Assembly: GCF_014332695.1 (NCBI RefSeq) | Contig: NZ_MBUA01000027.1 | Span: 1-64,000 of the forward strand | Length of the DNA stretch: 64,000 nucleotides | Direction: 5' to 3' | Origin: Flavihumibacter stibioxidans | GTDB lineage: Bacteria; Bacteroidota; Bacteroidia; Chitinophagales; Chitinophagaceae | In this document: in pieces, positions 27,328-35,305 of the stretch | Position numbering within the stretch: position 1 is the first letter of the stretch | Layout of the letters: each line of letters begins with the position of its first letter | Program-made: the position numbers and the translations under genes | Notes under the pieces: model-generated | Seen by the model: the letters and a program-made list of their open reading frames with translations, nothing else | Told to the model about the DNA's origin: nothing | Databases searched by the model: none

Positions 27328-27358
27328 CAAAGGTAAGGGTAATTTCCTTACCTCCAAA
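27328..27358 (-). promoter_or_regulatory. Promoter of rplU-rpmA with inverted repeat in the spacer
   Basis: Minus strand: TTTG (27358-27355), exactly 19 bp, TACCTTTG (27335-27328), about 22 bp before the rplU ATG. A perfect 8-bp inverted repeat, AGGTAAGG (27331-27338) and CCTTACCT (27346-27353), occupies the spacer and overlaps the -7 box. That position would suit an operator. Confidence 0.75.
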
Positions 27359-27413
27359 CAGATTTTCAGAAATATTTACCTCAAATTTAAGACGATTCCT
27401 GCAAACTAGCCCC

Positions 27414-28942
27414 TAAATTTGCCGGCATTCATTCCCTACAGCACCATGAAATTCAAGTCTTTTCTTGCCAAGCCCTTTGCCTCCTATGTGTACAAGCAGG
27501 TAAAGCGGTCCATGCAAACGGCCGTGAACGACCAGGATGCCATCTTCCGTGAGCTACTGAAAGTGGGGGCGGCTACTCAGTTTGGCAAGGATCACCACTT
27601 TGGCGAAATCTCCGGCCCGGAAGAATTTCGCCAGGCAGTACCCGTTCGCGACTACGAGCTCCTTAAGCCATATATTGAGTTGGTGAAGGAAGGAAAGCAC
27701 AACGTGCTCTGGAAAGGGAAGCCTATCTATTTTGCCAAGACCTCCGGTACCACCAGCGGGGTCAAGTACATACCGATTTCCAAGGAGTCCATTCCCAATC
27801 ACATCAATTCGGCGCGTAACGCCTTATTATGCTATATGGCCGAAAGCGGAAATGCTGCCTTCGCCAACGGTAATATGATTTTCCTGTCTGGTTCACCTGA
27901 ACTGGAAAGGATTGCCGGCATCCCGACAGGTCGGCTCAGTGGCATCGTAAACCACCATGTACCCAGTTACCTGCGCAAAAACCAGTTACCATCTTACGAA
28001 ACCAATTGCATCGAAGACTGGGAAACCAAGCTCGATAAAATTGTGGATGAAACGATTAACCGCAACATGACACTTATCAGCGGTATCCCACCCTGGGTGC
28101 AGATGTATTTTGACCGCCTGATGGAACGCAGTGGAAAGAAAGTCGGCGAGCTGTTTCCCGATTTCTCGATCCTGGTGCATGGGGGAGTGAATTTTGAGCC
28201 CTACAAGGCAAAGCTATTTGAAAGCATCGGTCGCCCCCTGGCCGCCATTGAGACCTTCCCGGCCTCCGAAGGTTTTTTCGCTTTCCAGGACAGCCAGCAT
28301 GCAGAGGGATTGTTGCTCAATACCAACAGCGGCATCTGGTTTGAATTTATCCCTGTGGGTGAGGTTTTTTCTGAAAACCCCACCAGGCTGGGCTTGCGTG
28401 ATGTAAAAATTGGCGAGAACTACGCCATGATCATTACCAGCAATGCGGGATTGTGGAGCTATAACCTGGGGGATACCATCAGGTTTGTATCTACTGACCC
28501 ATACAGGATTGTTGTGTCCGGAAGGATCAAGCATTTTATTTCAGCATTCGGCGAACATGTGATAGGGGAAGAAGTGGAATACAGCCTGATGAAAGCAGCC
28601 ACAGAAACAGGCGTACACATCACCGAGTTTACCGTTGCGCCGGTGATCTCACAGGACAGGGGGAAATCATATCACGAATGGCTGATCGAGTTTGAAAACT
28701 TGCCGGAGGATATGAACGCTTTTTCCATTAAGGTGAATGAAAACCTCCGTAAGAAGAATATCTATTATGATGACCTGATCAGGGGTAATATTCTTTTACC
28801 GCTGAAGATCACTTCCGTCAGGAAAAACGGTTTTATTGACTATATGAAAAGCATTGGCAAACTGGGTGGACAGAACAAGGTACCCCGGCTCAGCAATGAC
28901 CGGAAACTGGCAGAAGCCCTCGGCCCATGGCTGGAAAACTAA
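27414..28942 (+). CDS. GH3-like acyl-adenylating (auxin-responsive GH3 family) protein; CDS 27446-28942
   Basis: The CDS is 27446-28942 (498 residues, MKFKSFLAKPFASYVY...). The feature also spans an exact -7 box TAAATTTG at 27414-27421; the TTG inside that box would give a longer frame but lies at the predicted promoter. The protein belongs to the GH3 branch of the ANL superfamily: AKTSGTTSGVKYIPIS (about 97-112) is the P-loop-like ATP motif, SEGFFAFQ and NLGDTIRFVS the later adenylation motifs. Plant members conjugate amino acids to hormones; the bacterial substrate is unknown. A strong terminator follows. Confidence 0.87.
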
Positions 28943-28966
28943 CGTTCGTTTGAATAATATTCAGGA

Positions 28967-29009
28967 AAAGAGCCCGGTTGCCATATAATAATTGGCAACC
29001 GGGCTCTTT
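28967..29009 (+). terminator. Intrinsic terminator after the GH3-like gene
   Basis: AAAGAGCCCGGTTGCCA and its complement TGGCAACCGGGCTCTTT form a 17-bp perfect stem around a 9-nt loop. Confidence 0.92.
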
Positions 29010-29041
29010 CATTGAGGAATTACCATGATTTTAAAAGAATT

Positions 29042-29075
29042 TTTGGGACAATTAATTCAAAAACGTATAATTTTG
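29042..29075 (+). promoter_or_regulatory. Putative promoter of the arginine operon
   Basis: TTTG (29042-29045), 22-bp spacer, TAATTTTG (29068-29075), an exact TAnnTTTG box. It would give a leader of about 205 nt before the GTG start at 29288. Confidence 0.55.
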
Positions 29076-29079
29076 GCTC

Positions 29080-29287
29080 GCATTTTAAAACAAGGCATTT
29101 TATCTGTCAGAAGAGATGAAATCATTCCAACCACATACCGCCTTTTGTTTTCTACCGCGACCACGACGTGGTTGCTGATAGGACGAGCCCTTTGCACCGG
29201 CCCCTATCAGTGAAAAAAGCCCAATCGGATTTTACTTTACACTGTTCGTGTACGCTAAAAAAATTACTGATCCTTAATTTATTGTAA
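29080..29287 (+). promoter_or_regulatory. Structured leader of the arginine operon with possible Arg-rich leader peptide
   Basis: The 345-bp gap between the GH3-like gene and the first arg gene holds a terminator, a promoter and this leader. A short frame, ATG 29116 to TGA 29178 (20 codons), is preceded by AGAAGAG and ends ...LPRPRRGC, with three Arg codons among the last six (CGA, CGA, CGT at 29158, 29164, 29167). Hairpin A (29157-29164 with 29168-29175, 8 bp, one G-U, GAC loop) covers those Arg codons. Hairpin B (CTGATAGG 29175-29182 with CCTATCAG 29203-29210) begins at the stop codon. No T-run follows, so it is not a classical terminator. The arrangement resembles amino-acid attenuation but is unproven. 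Confidence 0.45.
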
Positions 29288-30016
29288 GTGGAAACACCAT
29301 CCATTATTGTCAGGGTAGCCACTCCCGATGATATTCATTATGCTACTACCATCACGGATGAGATGGAGTCATCAGCAAAGGCACGTGGAACCGGTATCGC
29401 CAAACGATCACCGGAATACATCGAGCTGAAAATGCGTGAAGGGAAAGCTGTCATCGCACTTACTGCAGATGGTACCTGGGTTGGCTTCTGTTATATCGAA
29501 ACCTGGAGCCATGGAGAGTATGTGGCCAATTCGGGACTCATTGTTTCCCCTTCTTTCAGGAAAAGCGGCGTAGCCAAACGGATCAAGGAACGCATTTTCG
29601 AATTGTCGAGAAAGCTCTATCCGGAAGCAAAAATCTTTGGTCTTACCACCGGACTGGCCGTGATGAAAATTAATTCCGATTTGGGCTATGAACCGGTAAC
29701 TTACTCTGAGTTGACACAGGACGAGGCATTCTGGGCAGGTTGTAAAAGTTGTGTGAATTATGATATCCTGATGAGCAAGGATCGTAAGAACTGCCTCTGT
29801 ACCGCCATGCTGTATGATCCTAAGGATCATTATAAGCCGGAAGAAACCGCAGAGGACTTCAAACAGCATTCAAAAGCTTATGAGCGGCTGATGCGTTTCA
29901 AACAATCAAGGTTCATCCAGGCGTTCAGGAAAAAGTCTTCCGGGGTTGCCGGCGGTGGCGGCGACGCAACCAAAAAGAGGATGTTCTCGATCTTTAATTT
30001 CTTTTATAATCTTTAA
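29288..30016 (+). CDS. GNAT acetyltransferase, probable N-acylglutamate synthase of the arg operon
   Basis: A 242-residue protein beginning at GTG 29288 (METPSIIVRVATPDD); no ATG is available nearby. It has a GNAT fold: VRVATPDDIHYATTI at the start, then LIVSPSFRKSGVAKRIKERIF as the acyl-CoA loop. The C-terminal tail is long and basic with a Gly-rich stretch (VAGGGGD). Two Cys pairs (CKSCVN, CLC) are unusual. It is first in an otherwise complete arginine operon that lacks argA and argJ, so it is the best candidate for the first step (acylation of glutamate). Acetyl versus succinyl transfer cannot be told from sequence alone. argG follows after 15 bp. Confidence 0.75.
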   Translation: METPSIIVRVATPDDIHYATTITDEMESSAKARGTGIAKRSPEYIELKMREGKAVIALTADGTWVGFCYIETWSHGEYVANSGLIVSPSFRKSGVAKRIKERIFELSRKLYPEAKIFGLTTGLAVMKINSDLGYEPVTYSELTQDEAFWAGCKSCVNYDILMSKDRKNCLCTAMLYDPKDHYKPEETAEDFKQHSKAYERLMRFKQSRFIQAFRKKSSGVAGGGGDATKKRMFSIFNFFYNL

Positions 30017-30031
30017 CCAACATATAAATCG

Positions 30032-31234
30032 ATGAAGTCTCAGAAAGTTGTTTTAGGATTCAGCGGTGGATTGGATACCACCTTCTGCGTAAAATATCTC
30101 TACGAAGACCTGGGATATGAAGTGCATTCCATTATTGTAAATACCGGTGGTTTCAGTGAGGAAGAGTTGAAGAAGATTGAAGCCCATGCGTATAAGCTTG
30201 GCGTGAAAACCCATACCACTGTAAACGCCGTAAAAGATTACTACGATAATATCATCAAATACCTCGTATTTGGCAATGTGCTGAAAAACGCGACCTATCC
30301 TTTAAGTGTAAGCGCAGAACGGCTGAGCCAGGCCATTCATATCGCAGAACATGTGAAGAAGGTCGGCGCCGATGCGGTAGCGCACGGCAGTACAGGGGCC
30401 GGTAATGACCAGGTTCGTTTCGATATGGTCTTCCATGTGATGATACCCGATGTAACAATTCTCACCCCCATCCGCGACCTGCAACTGAGCCGCGAGGCTG
30501 AGATCATCTACCTGAAGGAGCGTGACGTGGAGATGAACTATGAAAAAGCACAGTACTCTATCAATAAGGGGCTCTGGGGAACCAGCGTGGGAGGGAAGGA
30601 AACGCTTTCCTCAAAAGGGATGCTTCCCGAAGAAGCATGGCCTACCCAGGTGACCAAAAAACAGGCGGAGGAAGTTAAGCTTCATTTCGAAAAAGGCCAG
30701 CTAACGGCAATAAATGACCGCAGTTTTGATCATCCGGTGGAAGCCATCCAGTACCTGCAAACCATTGCCGGTCCGTTTGGAATCGGCCGTGATATTCATG
30801 TGGGTGATACCATTATCGGCATCAAGGGCCGGGTTGGGTTTGAAGCCGCCGCACCGATGGTGATCCTGAAAAGTCATCATGCCCTCGAAAAGCATGTGCT
30901 CACCAAGTGGCAGTTGAGCTGGAAAGACCAGTTGGCGCAGTTTTACGGAAACTGGCTGCATGAAGGCCAGATTCTTGACCCCGTAATGCGTGATATTGAA
31001 GCCTTCCTGGAAAACTCACAACAGCATGTTACCGGTGACGTATTTGTGCAGTTAATGCCCTACCGTTTCCAGGTCATCGGTGTAGAATCCGGATTTGACC
31101 TCATGTCTTCAAAATTTGGCCGTTATGGCGAAATGAACAGTGGCTGGACCGGGCAGGATGTGCGTGGCTTCAGCAAGATTTTCGGTAACCAGACTGCGAT
31201 ATGGACTATGGTGAACAAGGAAAACCAGAAATAA
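30032..31234 (+). CDS. argG: Argininosuccinate synthase
   Basis: Joins citrulline and aspartate using ATP. 400 residues; the P-loop-like GFSGGLDTTFC (9-19) is typical, and VAHGSTGAGNDQVRFD and the SINKGLWGTSVGG segment are the conserved substrate loops. The length and motif spacing match the group of ArgG proteins found in Bacteroidota. It lies in the arg operon: 15 bp after the GNAT gene, and argC starts 2 bp after its stop. Confidence 0.95.
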   Translation: MKSQKVVLGFSGGLDTTFCVKYLYEDLGYEVHSIIVNTGGFSEEELKKIEAHAYKLGVKTHTTVNAVKDYYDNIIKYLVFGNVLKNATYPLSVSAERLSQAIHIAEHVKKVGADAVAHGSTGAGNDQVRFDMVFHVMIPDVTILTPIRDLQLSREAEIIYLKERDVEMNYEKAQYSINKGLWGTSVGGKETLSSKGMLPEEAWPTQVTKKQAEEVKLHFEKGQLTAINDRSFDHPVEAIQYLQTIAGPFGIGRDIHVGDTIIGIKGRVGFEAAAPMVILKSHHALEKHVLTKWQLSWKDQLAQFYGNWLHEGQILDPVMRDIEAFLENSQQHVTGDVFVQLMPYRFQVIGVESGFDLMSSKFGRYGEMNSGWTGQDVRGFSKIFGNQTAIWTMVNKENQK

Positions 31235-31236
31235 TT

Positions 31237-32211
31237 ATGATTCGTATTGGTATCATAGGTGGTGCCGGCTATACCGGTGGTGAACTGATCAGGTTGCTGG
31301 TCAATCATCCGCATGTGGAGGTCGTTTACGTGAACAGCAAAAGCAGTGCAGGCAAGCCTCTTCATGCAGTGCACCAGGACCTGCTGGGTGAAACGGAAAT
31401 TTGTTTTTCCGGTGAGTTGCGGGATGATATCGACCTGATGTTCCTTTGCACGGGCCATGGCGAGGCAAGGAAATTCCTGGAAGCCAATCCTCCTGCTTCA
31501 CATGTCAAAGTGATCGACCTGTCAAACGATTTCAGGATATCGGATAAATCATCCCTGGGCAACCTGCAATTTGTGTATGGCCTGCCGGAACTGAACCGTG
31601 AGTTGATCCGTACTGCAAGTGCAGTGGCCAACCCCGGTTGTTTTGCCACCGCCATCCAGGTTGGACTATTGCCGTTGGCAAATGCCGGACTGCTGGATGA
31701 GGTTTATACCACCGGCATTACAGGATCTACCGGTGCCGGTCAATCGCTTTCAGCCACTTCCCACTTCAGTTGGAGGGCCAATAATATCCAGGCGTATAAA
31801 ACACTAACCCACCAGCACCTGGGCGAAATCGGGCAGTCGCTCCTGCAATTGCAACCCGATAGTGATATCGACCTGAGCTTTGTGCCCTGGCGCGGTGATT
31901 TTACCAGGGGTATATTTATCAGTTCTACCCTGCACCTCGATTTGCCCGGGGATGAACTGGCGGATCTGTACAAGGAGTATTACCGGGACCATCCCTTCAC
32001 TTTTGTGAGTGAAAATCCGATCTTTTTAAAACAGGTGGTCAATACCAATAAAGCCATTGTGCAACTGGAAAAAGTTGGTTCGAAACTCGTAGTGCATTCT
32101 GCCATTGACAATTTACTTAAAGGCGCCAGCGGACAGGCTGTACAGAATATGAACCTGATGTTTGGACTGCCGGAAGATGCAGGGCTGAGGCTGAAGGCGG
32201 CGGGGTTTTAG
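31237..32211 (+). CDS. argC: N-acyl-gamma-glutamyl-phosphate reductase
   Basis: NADPH-dependent reduction of N-acylglutamyl phosphate to the semialdehyde. 324 residues from ATG 31237 (MIRIGIIGGAGYTGGEL), two bases after the argG stop; an in-frame ATG at 31201 lies within argG. The Rossmann motif GGAGYTG, the active-site segment VANPGCFATAIQVGLLPL (catalytic Cys) and TGSTGAGQSLS are intact. The C-terminus is ordinary. An octamer microsatellite follows directly. Confidence 0.95.
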   Translation: MIRIGIIGGAGYTGGELIRLLVNHPHVEVVYVNSKSSAGKPLHAVHQDLLGETEICFSGELRDDIDLMFLCTGHGEARKFLEANPPASHVKVIDLSNDFRISDKSSLGNLQFVYGLPELNRELIRTASAVANPGCFATAIQVGLLPLANAGLLDEVYTTGITGSTGAGQSLSATSHFSWRANNIQAYKTLTHQHLGEIGQSLLQLQPDSDIDLSFVPWRGDFTRGIFISSTLHLDLPGDELADLYKEYYRDHPFTFVSENPIFLKQVVNTNKAIVQLEKVGSKLVVHSAIDNLLKGASGQAVQNMNLMFGLPEDAGLRLKAAGF

Positions 32212-32220
32212 GGGGGAGGG

Positions 32221-32284
32221 GTGAATGGGTCAATGGGTGAATGGGTGAATGAGTGAATGGGTCAATGGGTCAATGGGTGAATGG
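32221..32284. repeat. Octamer microsatellite in the argC-argD spacer
   Basis: Eight successive 8-bp units of GTGAATGG or GTCAATGG (one GTGAATGA). It fills most of the 112-bp spacer and stops 39 bp before the argD ATG. An open frame runs from it into argD, but the family start is at 32324. Confidence 0.9.
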
Positions 32285-32323
32285 GTGAGGTTTAACTATA
32301 AACTAAAAACTACAAACTGTTAC

Positions 32324-33457
32324 ATGAAACTCTTCGATGTATATCCTTTAAACAACATCACGATCGTGCGTGCAAGCGGATCTTCGGTGTGGGATGATGC
32401 GGGTAACGAATACCTCGACATGTATGGCGGGCACGCGGTGATTTCCATCGGTCACACCCATCCGTACTGGGTGAAGCGCATTGAAGACCAACTGGAGCAG
32501 ATCGCGTTTTATTCCAATTCGGTAATGATCCCGCAGCAGCAGGAACTGGCTGAAAAGCTGGGCCGATTGTCGGGAAAGGAAAACTACCAGTTGTTCCTCT
32601 GTAATTCCGGTGCAGAAGCCAATGAGAATGCCCTGAAGCTGGCCTCCTTCCATACCGGCAGGAAGAAAATTGTAGCCTTCAGGAAATCTTTCCATGGTCG
32701 TACTTCCCTGGCGGTTGCGGCTACTGATAATCCGGCTATAGTGGCGCCGGTAAACCAGACAAACAATATCATCTTCCTTCCATTTAATGATGTGAGTGCC
32801 TTGCAGGCCTGTTTTAAAGCCCAGGGTGAGGAGATAGCGGCGGTGATCGTGGAAGGAATCCAGGGAGTGGGTGGTATCAATGTGGCAACGGATGAATTCC
32901 TTCGTGCCATCCGCAGTAATTGCGACCAGTACGGTGCCGTTTATATTGCCGACTCTGTACAGTGTGGCTATGGACGAACCGGATTGTTTTATTCGCATGA
33001 TCATGCTGGAGTGAACGCCGATATTTATTCGATGGCAAAAGGAATGGGCAACGGGTTTCCGATAGGTGGTATTTCGATCGCCCCACATTTACATCCGAAG
33101 CATGGCATGCTGGGAACCACTTTCGGCGGTAATCACCTGGCCTGCGCCGCAGCCCTGGCAGTGGTGGAAGTGATGGAGGAGGAGAACCTGATGGAACATG
33201 CTGCAGCGCTCGGTAAATATATAATGGAGGCACTTAAAACAATGCCGGTAATACAGAATGTAAGGGGAGTTGGACTGATGATCGGCTTTGATGTTCCCGA
33301 ATCGCATAAGGATCTGCGTAAGAACCTCCTGTCGAAGCATCGCATCTTTACCGGTGAGGCAAAACCGAACGTAATCAGGCTGCTGCCTTCACTGGCATTA
33401 GGCAGGAAAGAAGCTGACCGGTTCCTTTCGGCACTGCGCCAGGAACTTTTAGGCTAA
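32324..33457 (+). CDS. argD: N-acylornithine aminotransferase
   Basis: PLP-dependent class III aminotransferase that turns the acylglutamate semialdehyde into acylornithine. 377 residues from ATG 32324 (MKLFDVYPLNNITIVRASGS). Motifs: NSGAEANENALKLA (PLP phosphate cup), FHGRTSLAVAATDN, then SVQCGYGRTG and the Schiff-base lysine in SMAKGMGNGFPIGG, followed by GTTFGGNHLACAAALAV. The start is chosen over an upstream ATG because the extra residues are encoded by the microsatellite. Confidence 0.94.
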   Translation: MKLFDVYPLNNITIVRASGSSVWDDAGNEYLDMYGGHAVISIGHTHPYWVKRIEDQLEQIAFYSNSVMIPQQQELAEKLGRLSGKENYQLFLCNSGAEANENALKLASFHTGRKKIVAFRKSFHGRTSLAVAATDNPAIVAPVNQTNNIIFLPFNDVSALQACFKAQGEEIAAVIVEGIQGVGGINVATDEFLRAIRSNCDQYGAVYIADSVQCGYGRTGLFYSHDHAGVNADIYSMAKGMGNGFPIGGISIAPHLHPKHGMLGTTFGGNHLACAAALAVVEVMEEENLMEHAAALGKYIMEALKTMPVIQNVRGVGLMIGFDVPESHKDLRKNLLSKHRIFTGEAKPNVIRLLPSLALGRKEADRFLSALRQELLG

Positions 33458-33464
33458 ATACCAG

Positions 33465-33496
33465 CATTCATTCACCATTCACTCATTCACCATTCA
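33465..33496. repeat. CATTCAC repeats in the argD-argF' spacer
   Basis: Four to five CATTCAC/TCATTCAC units (7 or 8 bp), i.e. the reverse complement of the GTGAATGG unit seen upstream of argD. It ends 18 bp before the argF' start. Confidence 0.8.
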
Positions 33497-33514
33497 ACAA
33501 TTCTCTGTTTTCCC

Positions 33515-34486
33515 ATGAAACATTTCACCTCCGTTCACGACGTATCCGACATCAAGGCCCTGGTGAAGCAGGCGCTGGAATACAAGGCTGATCCATATAA
33601 GGATCAACGCCTGGGATCCCGTAAAAGGATCGGCATGCTGTTCCTGAACCCCAGTATGCGTACGAGGCTGAGCACACAGGTGGCTGCCCAGCAATTGGGT
33701 ATGGATGCAGTTGTCTTCAATGTGGGAAGTGAAGGCTGGTCACTTGAATTTGAGGAAGGTGCCATCATGAACGGCACAACCGTGGAGCACGTGAAAGATG
33801 CGGCGCCTATCATGGGAAAATATTTTGATATCCTTTGCATCCGGACTTTCCCATCACTCAAAGACCGGGATGCAGATTATAGTGAATTTTATATCAACCA
33901 GTTCATCAAATACGCAGGTATTCCTATCGTCAGTCTCGAGAGTGCTACCCTGCATCCCTTGCAGAGTCTTACCGATATAGTGACCATAACAGAAGCGATC
34001 TCCGGACCGGGCTTTCAACCAAAAACAGTGAACCGCAAACCGAAAGTGGTCCTTACCTGGGCCCCGCACGTAAAACCCCTTCCCCAATGTGTGGCCAACA
34101 GTTTCGCGCAATGGGTGAATACCTGGGGAGAAGCAGAATTTGTGATCACACATCCCGCAGGTTATGAACTGGATGAACAGTTTACAAAAGGTGCAACCAT
34201 CATGCATGACCAGAATGCGGCCTTGAAGGACGCGGACTTCGTATATGTTAAAAACTGGAGTGAATTCAGGGATTACGGTATGATATCCTGCACTGATACC
34301 TCCTGGATGCTGACCAATGAAAAACTTGCGCTGACCAACCAGGCCAAAGTGATGCACTGCCTGCCCGTGCGGCGCAATGTGGAATTGAGCGATGAGGTAC
34401 TCGACGGGCCGAACAGCCTGGTGACCACACAGGCGGGTAACAGGGTGTGGGCAGCGCAGGCGGTTCTGGCAGAATTGGTGAGATAA
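33515..34486 (+). CDS. argF': N-acylornithine carbamoyltransferase (ArgF' type, probably N-succinylornithine)
   Basis: Carbamoylates an N-acylated ornithine rather than free ornithine. 323 residues. The carbamoyl phosphate motif is NPSMRTRLS (45-53), with HPLQSL and HCLPVRRN further on. Sequence and length are close to the Bacteroides fragilis N-succinylornithine enzyme. At the residue that sets acyl specificity (Pro90 in B. fragilis; Glu92 in the N-acetylornithine enzyme of Xanthomonas) this protein has Val90 in MNGTTVEH. Replacing that Glu by Val, Pro or Ser is reported to switch the acetyl enzyme to succinyl use, so succinylated intermediates are likely here. Confidence 0.92.
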   Translation: MKHFTSVHDVSDIKALVKQALEYKADPYKDQRLGSRKRIGMLFLNPSMRTRLSTQVAAQQLGMDAVVFNVGSEGWSLEFEEGAIMNGTTVEHVKDAAPIMGKYFDILCIRTFPSLKDRDADYSEFYINQFIKYAGIPIVSLESATLHPLQSLTDIVTITEAISGPGFQPKTVNRKPKVVLTWAPHVKPLPQCVANSFAQWVNTWGEAEFVITHPAGYELDEQFTKGATIMHDQNAALKDADFVYVKNWSEFRDYGMISCTDTSWMLTNEKLALTNQAKVMHCLPVRRNVELSDEVLDGPNSLVTTQAGNRVWAAQAVLAELVR

Positions 34487-34513
34487 AATCCATCAAACAA
34501 CAAATAGTTTTAC

Positions 34514-35305
34514 TTGAACAATCTATTCGTCATAAAAATTGGTGGTAATGTCATAGACAATCCGGCAGCATTGGAAAACTTTCTCGCCGATTTTGCTGCT
34601 ATCCGGGCGCCAAAGATTCTGGTGCATGGAGGGGGAAAGATTGCTACAAGACTGGGGGATAAACTGGGCATTGAATCGAAATACATCGATGGAAGAAGGA
34701 TCACCGATGATGAAACCATTGACCTGGTGACCATGGTCTACGGGGGACTGGTCAACAAGAAAATCGTAGCACAATTGCAATCGCTTGGCTGTAATGCGAT
34801 GGGCGTTACCGGTGCAGACGGCAACCTGGTTCCGGCAATAAAACGTCCCGTGGAGGAAATCGATTACGGCTGGGTGGGAGATGTGGCCGCGGAAAGTCTT
34901 CCCGCCAGCCGCTGGCAGTTATTGCTGGACAATGGCATCGTTCCTGTGCTGGCCCCATTAACGCATGACAACGCGGGACATATTCTGAATACCAATGCTG
35001 ATACCATGGCTTCCTCCATTGCGGTGGCATTGTCGGCTGTTTATTCCACCAGGCTGATATATTGTTTTGAAAAAAAAGGGGTGCTTGAGTTTGTGGAAGA
35101 TGAACATTCGGTTATACATACCATTACAAAAGCATCTTATGCCCGGTTGAAAGCCGAACAGAAATTGTTTGCAGGCATCCTGCCCAAGCTTGATAATGCC
35201 TTCGCAGCGATAGATGCGGGTGTGAAGGAAGTCCTGATCGGGCATGCAGATGACCTGCTGCAGAATACCACAGAAACCACCACCGGAACCCTGATTACTG
35301 CATGA
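34514..35305 (+). CDS. argB: N-acylglutamate kinase
   Basis: Phosphorylates the gamma carboxylate of N-acylglutamate. 263 residues from TTG 34514 (M-NNLFVIKIGGNVID); no ATG is available before the conserved start. Typical amino-acid kinase motifs: KIGGNV, LVHGGGKIATRLG, VTGADGNLV, and NTNADTMASSIAVAL. The usual arginine-feedback N-terminal extension is absent, so it is probably not the inhibited long form. The stop overlaps the start of argE (ATGA). Confidence 0.94.
   Translation: MNNLFVIKIGGNVIDNPAALENFLADFAAIRAPKILVHGGGKIATRLGDKLGIESKYIDGRRITDDETIDLVTMVYGGLVNKKIVAQLQSLGCNAMGVTGADGNLVPAIKRPVEEIDYGWVGDVAAESLPASRWQLLLDNGIVPVLAPLTHDNAGHILNTNADTMASSIAVALSAVYSTRLIYCFEKKGVLEFVEDEHSVIHTITKASYARLKAEQKLFAGILPKLDNAFAAIDAGVKEVLIGHADDLLQNTTETTTGTLITA

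Noticed and set aside
29025-29213. 62-codon open frame in the leader before the arginine operon
   Set aside because: Starts upstream of the predicted promoter, runs across both hairpins and has a composition unlike a protein; no family seen.
32221-32284. Octamer array as a CRISPR-like repeat
   Set aside because: Units are only 8 bp with no spacers between them and no cas genes are nearby.
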